Of a DNA stretch of 8,495 nucleotides, positions 5,059 through 8,495 are shown one piece after another. The position numbers were made by a program, and so were the translations under genes. The stretch lies in the NCBI GenBank assembly GCA_031550755.1, contig JAVBOJ010000021.1, positions 1 through 8,495 of the forward strand. Direction: 5' to 3'. Source of the stretch: JAVBOJ01 sp031550755. Lineage in GTDB: Bacteria; Bacillota; Clostridia; Oscillospirales; UBA929. The notes under the pieces are model-generated. The model did no database searches, was not told where the DNA came from, and saw only the letters and a list, made by a program, of their open reading frames with translations. Position 1 is the stretch's first letter, and the number at the start of each line of letters is the position of its first letter.

Positions 5059-6792
5059 ATGAGAAAAACCACCCGTTTGCTTGCTCTCTCGCTGGTCCTG
5101 ATGCTCTGCCTGGGTATGTTCGCCGCTTGCGACCCGGCCACCACCACCTCGCCGACCCCCTCGCCCAGCACCCCGGCCAGCGGCACCCCCACCGCGACGC
5201 CCACCCCGCCCAGCCCCACGCCCGCGCCCGTCGCCGGTATGGAAGGCTGGGAGCCGTTTGCCAACCGCGTGTCCATCACCGTGCCGGTCTATGACCGCGC
5301 CAAAGAGGGCTATCCCGCTGTTGACGACAACTACTGGACCAAATGGGTTCAGAAAGAATTCGGCGACAAGTGGAACATCGATGTCAAATACGTCGCCATT
5401 CCCCGTAACGACGTCATGGTCACCTACAGCATGCTGATCGCCGGCAAAGAGACCCCCACCATCATGATGGAGTACGACTATCCGAAGGTTGCCCAGTGGG
5501 CCACCGAAGGCGCCATGCAGCCCATCAATCTGGACGATTTCGCCTTTGTCGCCCCGACCTTCTACAACGCCATGGTTGAGCACAATCAGCTCGGCTACAC
5601 CGACTTGGGCGGCGAAACCTTCTTTGTCCTGACCGAGCGTCCCTACTTCAACACCGACTACACCTATGTTACCTATGTCCGTATGGACTGGCTGCGCGAA
5701 GCCGGCTATGATCATGTTCCCAAGAACTACACCGAGCAGAAAGACGCCATCGCCAAGATCATCGAAAAAGGCCACACCGCTCCCGTCGGCCTCGGCGTGC
5801 CTTCCGCCGCCTATATGACCAACTTCCTGTTCCGTGAAAATCCCGTGGACGAAAAAGAATGGGTCATGCACTCCTCCCTCGGCACCGCGGGCTTCTCTTG
5901 GGAAGCCGGCAAGCGCCAGCTCCAGCGTCTGAACGAAGAGTACAACGCCGGCTGGTATAACAAAGAGTTTGACCTGATTGTCAACAGCTCCGGCGCTTCT
6001 GCCGACGACATTCAGGCCGCGTTCATCAACGGCGAGCTGTACCGTTACGGCGGCTATATGTCCCCCAAGGTGGACTGGCTCAACGCGTTCTATGAGAAAA
6101 ACCCCGGCGCCGAGCTGGCCGTTGAGTTCGCCGGCCATGGCACCGCCACGGGCGCTCCCTCCGAGTTCATCGCCCGCGCCAACAACCCCTTCGGCATGAT
6201 CGTCGGCTTCTCCTCCTACGCCAGCGCCGAGCAGCTCCAGGCCGCCTGGATGCTCATGGAGTGGATGCTTCAGCCCGACAACCTCTTCGTCCTTGAAAAC
6301 GGTGTCGAAGGCGTCACCTATACCATCGGCGCCGACGGTCTGCCCGTCGTGGACGGCGCGTATCGCGGACCGGAAATGCTCAACCACAACATGAACATTG
6401 ATATGGCCTGCCTCGTGCACGCCGCCAAAAAAGTCGGCACCATCGAGCAGACCATCAAAGCCATCAGCCCGCAGGGTCTGCCGCAGGATTTCTATCAGCA
6501 GATGCTGGATAACTACAATTATCTGAAATCCGCCGCCGCGCTGCCCACCAACGTCTATTTCGACCCCGTGTTCGGCGTGCAGATCGCCAGCGAGAGCGAA
6601 TACTCCGCCACCCTGCTGAGCCTGTACAAAGAGTATTACTGCAAGGTGATCAAAGCCGCTCCCGCCGATTTTGAGGCCCTGTACACCCAGTTCAGCAAGG
6701 ACTATCTGGACGCCGGTTATCAGGAGATCATCGACGAGCGTCTCGCCGCCTATGAGGCCGGTATGACCTCCAAACTGATCTGGAACCAATAA
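5059..6792 (+). CDS. Lipoprotein solute-binding protein of carbohydrate ABC transporter (LplA/YtcQ-like)
   Basis: This 577-residue extracellular lipoprotein is predicted to capture pectin-derived oligosaccharides for the two permeases. The N-terminus has a lipoprotein signal peptide: basic MRKTTR, a Leu-rich core, and lipobox FAAC with the lipidated cysteine at residue 24. Residues about 25-57 form a Pro/Thr/Ser-rich spacer that would hold the binding domain off the membrane. The rest (about 60-577) matches the large binding proteins paired with LplB/LplC-type permeases, with segments such as VSITVPVYDRAKEG and a fold rich in Trp and Tyr. Its length is typical of that group (about 500-580). 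The start is ATG 5059 with a perfect AGGAGG 5 bases upstream. Codons are strongly C-ending with few rare ones, as expected for an abundant protein. Two hairpins precede it and a strong terminator follows it, so its mRNA may accumulate above that of its neighbours. Confidence 0.92.
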   Translation: MRKTTRLLALSLVLMLCLGMFAACDPATTTSPTPSPSTPASGTPTATPTPPSPTPAPVAGMEGWEPFANRVSITVPVYDRAKEGYPAVDDNYWTKWVQKEFGDKWNIDVKYVAIPRNDVMVTYSMLIAGKETPTIMMEYDYPKVAQWATEGAMQPINLDDFAFVAPTFYNAMVEHNQLGYTDLGGETFFVLTERPYFNTDYTYVTYVRMDWLREAGYDHVPKNYTEQKDAIAKIIEKGHTAPVGLGVPSAAYMTNFLFRENPVDEKEWVMHSSLGTAGFSWEAGKRQLQRLNEEYNAGWYNKEFDLIVNSSGASADDIQAAFINGELYRYGGYMSPKVDWLNAFYEKNPGAELAVEFAGHGTATGAPSEFIARANNPFGMIVGFSSYASAEQLQAAWMLMEWMLQPDNLFVLENGVEGVTYTIGADGLPVVDGAYRGPEMLNHNMNIDMACLVHAAKKVGTIEQTIKAISPQGLPQDFYQQMLDNYNYLKSAAALPTNVYFDPVFGVQIASESEYSATLLSLYKEYYCKVIKAAPADFEALYTQFSKDYLDAGYQEIIDERLAAYEAGMTSKLIWNQ

Positions 6793-6804
6793 GTTCAATG
6801 TCTC

Positions 6805-6840
6805 AAAAGCCCCTCCCCGTAAAAGGGGAGGGGCTTTTTT
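6805..6840 (+). terminator. Strong intrinsic terminator after the binding-protein gene
   Basis: A 14-bp perfect stem (6805-6818 with 6825-6838) around a 6-base GTAAAA loop, with a GC-rich core and six T's at 6835-6840. It starts 12 bases after the stop codon. Only 18 bases lie between its T tract and the next start codon, with no room for a promoter, so the hydrolase genes downstream probably depend on read-through. Confidence 0.9.
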
Positions 6841-6858
6841 AAACAAGGAGGATATCGC

Positions 6859-7902
6859 ATGATTCGACTTTCGTATGACAAACCGCTGGTGTTGCAACGG
6901 ATTGACAGCATGGTGCGCAAAACCATGCAAATGGATTTGACATGGGACTGGCCCTGCGGCGTGGCGTATTACGGCGTCGCCGAGGCCTACCGCGTCACGC
7001 AAAATGAGGAGTATTTGACCCTGCTGCAAACGCGGGTGGATGAGCATATCGCGCTGGGTTTGCCGGGCTGGACGGTCAACACCTGCGCCATGGGGCACTG
7101 TCTGATCACGCTGTTTGAGGCGACCAGCGACGAAAAATACAAGGACATCGCCCTGTCCAAGGTGGAGTATTTGCGCCACAAGGCGCTGCGGTTTGGGGAA
7201 AACGTCCTCCAGCACACCGTCTCGGCCAAAAACGATTTTCCCGAGCAGGCGTGGGCCGACACGCTGTTTATGGCGGCCTTTTTCCTGCTGCGCATGGGCG
7301 TGATGCTGTCCGCCCGCGAGATCATCGACGACGCGCTGAACCAGTACTACTGGCACATCGAGTTCTTGCAGGACAAGGCGTCCGGCCTTTGGTACCATGG
7401 CTACAACCACATTCAAAAGGGGCACATGTCCGGCTTTTACTGGGCGCGCGCCAACGCGTGGGCGGCCTACACTATGAGTCAGGTGGGCAAGGTGCTGCCC
7501 GAAGCGTATCTCTATCCGCAATATATGGACGTGGGCTGTTCCCTGCGCGAACAGCTCTCGGCGCTGAAGCAGGCGCAGACCGAAAACGGCCTGTGGCGCA
7601 CCGTACTGGACGACGCGGCGTCGTACGAGGAGCTGTCGGCCTGCTGCGGCATCGCCGCCGCCATGCTCTCCGAGGGCAACCCGCTGCACACGCCCTCCGC
7701 GCAGAAGGCGTACGCCGGTATTTTGGAAAATATCTCGGAGGACGGGCGGCTGCTCAATGTCTCGGGTGGCACGGCCGTCATGCGCGATCTGGACGGGTAC
7801 CGCAATATCTCCAAAAAATGGACGCAGGGCTGGGGGCAGGGATTGGGGCTGGCCTTTCTGACGGCAATTTTGCGGTACGGAAACGGGACGGAGACGGTAT
7901 GA
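6859..7902 (+). CDS. GH105 unsaturated rhamnogalacturonyl hydrolase (YteR/YesR-like)
   Basis: This 347-residue cytoplasmic enzyme should hydrolyse the unsaturated (4-deoxy) uronic acid from the non-reducing end of oligosaccharides made by pectin or rhamnogalacturonan lyases. It is an alpha/alpha-barrel protein. The WADTLFMA segment at residues 132-139 carries the conserved aspartate (D134), equivalent to the catalytic Asp of B. subtilis YteR, which starts hydration of the sugar double bond. Other family landmarks are TWDWPCGVAYYG (28-39), LWYHGYN (177-183) and FYWARANAWAAY (193-204). No signal peptide is visible. The start is ATG 6859 with AAGGAGG 7 bases upstream. It is slightly shorter than many relatives but complete to WGQGLGLAFL near the end. 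It overlaps the acetylesterase by ATGA, so the two are translationally coupled. Family is secure; substrate choice between rhamnogalacturonan and other lyase products rests on that neighbour. Confidence 0.92.
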   Translation: MIRLSYDKPLVLQRIDSMVRKTMQMDLTWDWPCGVAYYGVAEAYRVTQNEEYLTLLQTRVDEHIALGLPGWTVNTCAMGHCLITLFEATSDEKYKDIALSKVEYLRHKALRFGENVLQHTVSAKNDFPEQAWADTLFMAAFFLLRMGVMLSAREIIDDALNQYYWHIEFLQDKASGLWYHGYNHIQKGHMSGFYWARANAWAAYTMSQVGKVLPEAYLYPQYMDVGCSLREQLSALKQAQTENGLWRTVLDDAASYEELSACCGIAAAMLSEGNPLHTPSAQKAYAGILENISEDGRLLNVSGGTAVMRDLDGYRNISKKWTQGWGQGLGLAFLTAILRYGNGTETV

Positions 7903-8495
7903 ACATCCTGTTGGCCGGAGATTCCACCGTCACCGAGCAGCCGCGCCTGACGCCGCACGACCCCGGGCTGTGCTATTGCGGCTGGGGTCAGATGCTGCAC
8001 CGGTTTTTGCGCGGCGGTACGCCGGTATACAACTTCGCTGTCAGCGGCCTGACGGTGGAGACCTTCCGCACCGAGGGACAGTACGAAAAGCTGCGCGCCG
8101 CGTTGCAGCCGGGCGATTTGGTGCTGTTCCAGTTCGGCCACAACGACCAAAAGCGCCCCCATCTGCGCGCCGGCGGAGGCTATGCCGACGCGTTGGCGGT
8201 CTACGCCCGTGAGGTGCGCGCGGCGGGCGGATGCCCCGTGTTTGTGACGCCGGTGGCGCGCAATTCGTGGCGCGGCGACAACGGTGACTACAATGACATG
8301 CTGGCTCCGTATGCCGACGCTATGAAGGCGACCGCGCGGGCGTGCGGGGTGCCGCTGCTGGATCTGCACGCCGAGACGGTCGAGTGGATGAAATCCCTTG
8401 GACTGCAAGGTGCCAAGCGGTATTTTCATCCCGGCGACTACACCCATCCCAATGATTTCGGCGGGTTTCACTGGGCGAAGCTGGTCACCCGGCTG
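7899..8495 (+). CDS. Rhamnogalacturonan acetylesterase, CE12/SGNH family (3' end outside window)
   Basis: 199 codons are visible with no stop before the window edge. The protein belongs to the SGNH hydrolases and most resembles rhamnogalacturonan acetylesterases (CE12, B. subtilis YesT/RgaE type), which remove acetyl groups from galacturonic acid residues. All catalytic blocks are present: GDST at residues 7-10 with nucleophile S9, the oxyanion-hole glycine in AVSGLT (G50), GHND at 80-83 with N82, and DYTH at 180-183 giving D180 and H183. The GDST motif begins seven residues from the start and no signal peptide is present, so the enzyme is cytoplasmic and would act on imported oligomers. The start ATG overlaps the stop of the GH105 gene (ATGA, 7899-7902). 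By family size only some 15-50 residues should be missing, which is an estimate. Confidence 0.9.
   Translation, partial: MNILLAGDSTVTEQPRLTPHDPGLCYCGWGQMLHRFLRGGTPVYNFAVSGLTVETFRTEGQYEKLRAALQPGDLVLFQFGHNDQKRPHLRAGGGYADALAVYAREVRAAGGCPVFVTPVARNSWRGDNGDYNDMLAPYADAMKATARACGVPLLDLHAETVEWMKSLGLQGAKRYFHPGDYTHPNDFGGFHWAKLVTRL

Noticed and set aside
4969..7689. A 906-codon open frame on the minus strand opposite the binding protein and GH105 genes
   Set aside because: It lies antisense to two clearly recognised genes, has repetitive Gly/Val/His/Asp-rich composition with no family features, and crosses the terminator and both hairpins. It results from the GC-rich codon use of the real genes.
7512..8471. 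A 319-codon minus-strand frame opposite GH105 and the acetylesterase
   Set aside because: Antisense to two well supported enzymes with catalytic motifs; no family features of its own.

Overview
The window comes from a GC-rich Gram-positive anaerobe, most likely a Clostridia/Oscillospiraceae-type Firmicute. This is an inference from several signs: strong AGGAGG ribosome binding sites, AT-rich intergenic spacers with sigma-A-like promoters, an LPxTG sortase tail, a lipoprotein solute-binding protein, and an LplB/YtcP-type (CUT1) sugar importer with no ATPase gene beside it. No species can be named.

Layout. Bases 1-141 are the last 46 codons of a cell-wall protein ending in an LPMTG sorting signal, followed by a GC-rich hairpin. 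An extended -10 promoter then drives a GH28 pectinase-family gene (295-1803). It runs tail-to-tail into a minus-strand AraC-family regulator (1800-2762), and the two stop codons share one TTAA. A 319-bp AT-rich region separates the regulator from a divergent plus-strand gene series: permease 1 (3082-4041), permease 2 (4057-4962), a lipoprotein solute-binding protein (5059-6792), a GH105 unsaturated uronyl hydrolase (6859-7902) and a CE12/SGNH rhamnogalacturonan acetylesterase (7899 to the window edge, incomplete).

The genes read as a locus for importing and digesting oligosaccharides from rhamnogalacturonan I or related pectin. The lipoprotein captures oligomers and the two permeases import them, probably powered by a shared MsmX/UgpC-type ATPase encoded elsewhere. 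Three enzymes without signal peptides would finish the job in the cytoplasm: acetylesterase removes acetyl groups, GH105 removes the unsaturated uronic acid left by lyases, and GH28 trims galacturonic-acid-containing ends. No secreted lyase is present, so the depolymerising step is encoded elsewhere or done by other organisms.

The non-coding signals are the least routine part: a perfect 12-bp inverted repeat placed symmetrically for the regulator and the transport operon; two tandem hairpins just before the binding-protein gene; a strong intrinsic terminator between the binding protein and the hydrolases; and a GH28 enzyme that keeps its catalytic aspartates but has lost the family's GHG histidine and RIK arginine. 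I see no wholly new system, RNA gene, CRISPR array or mobile element.
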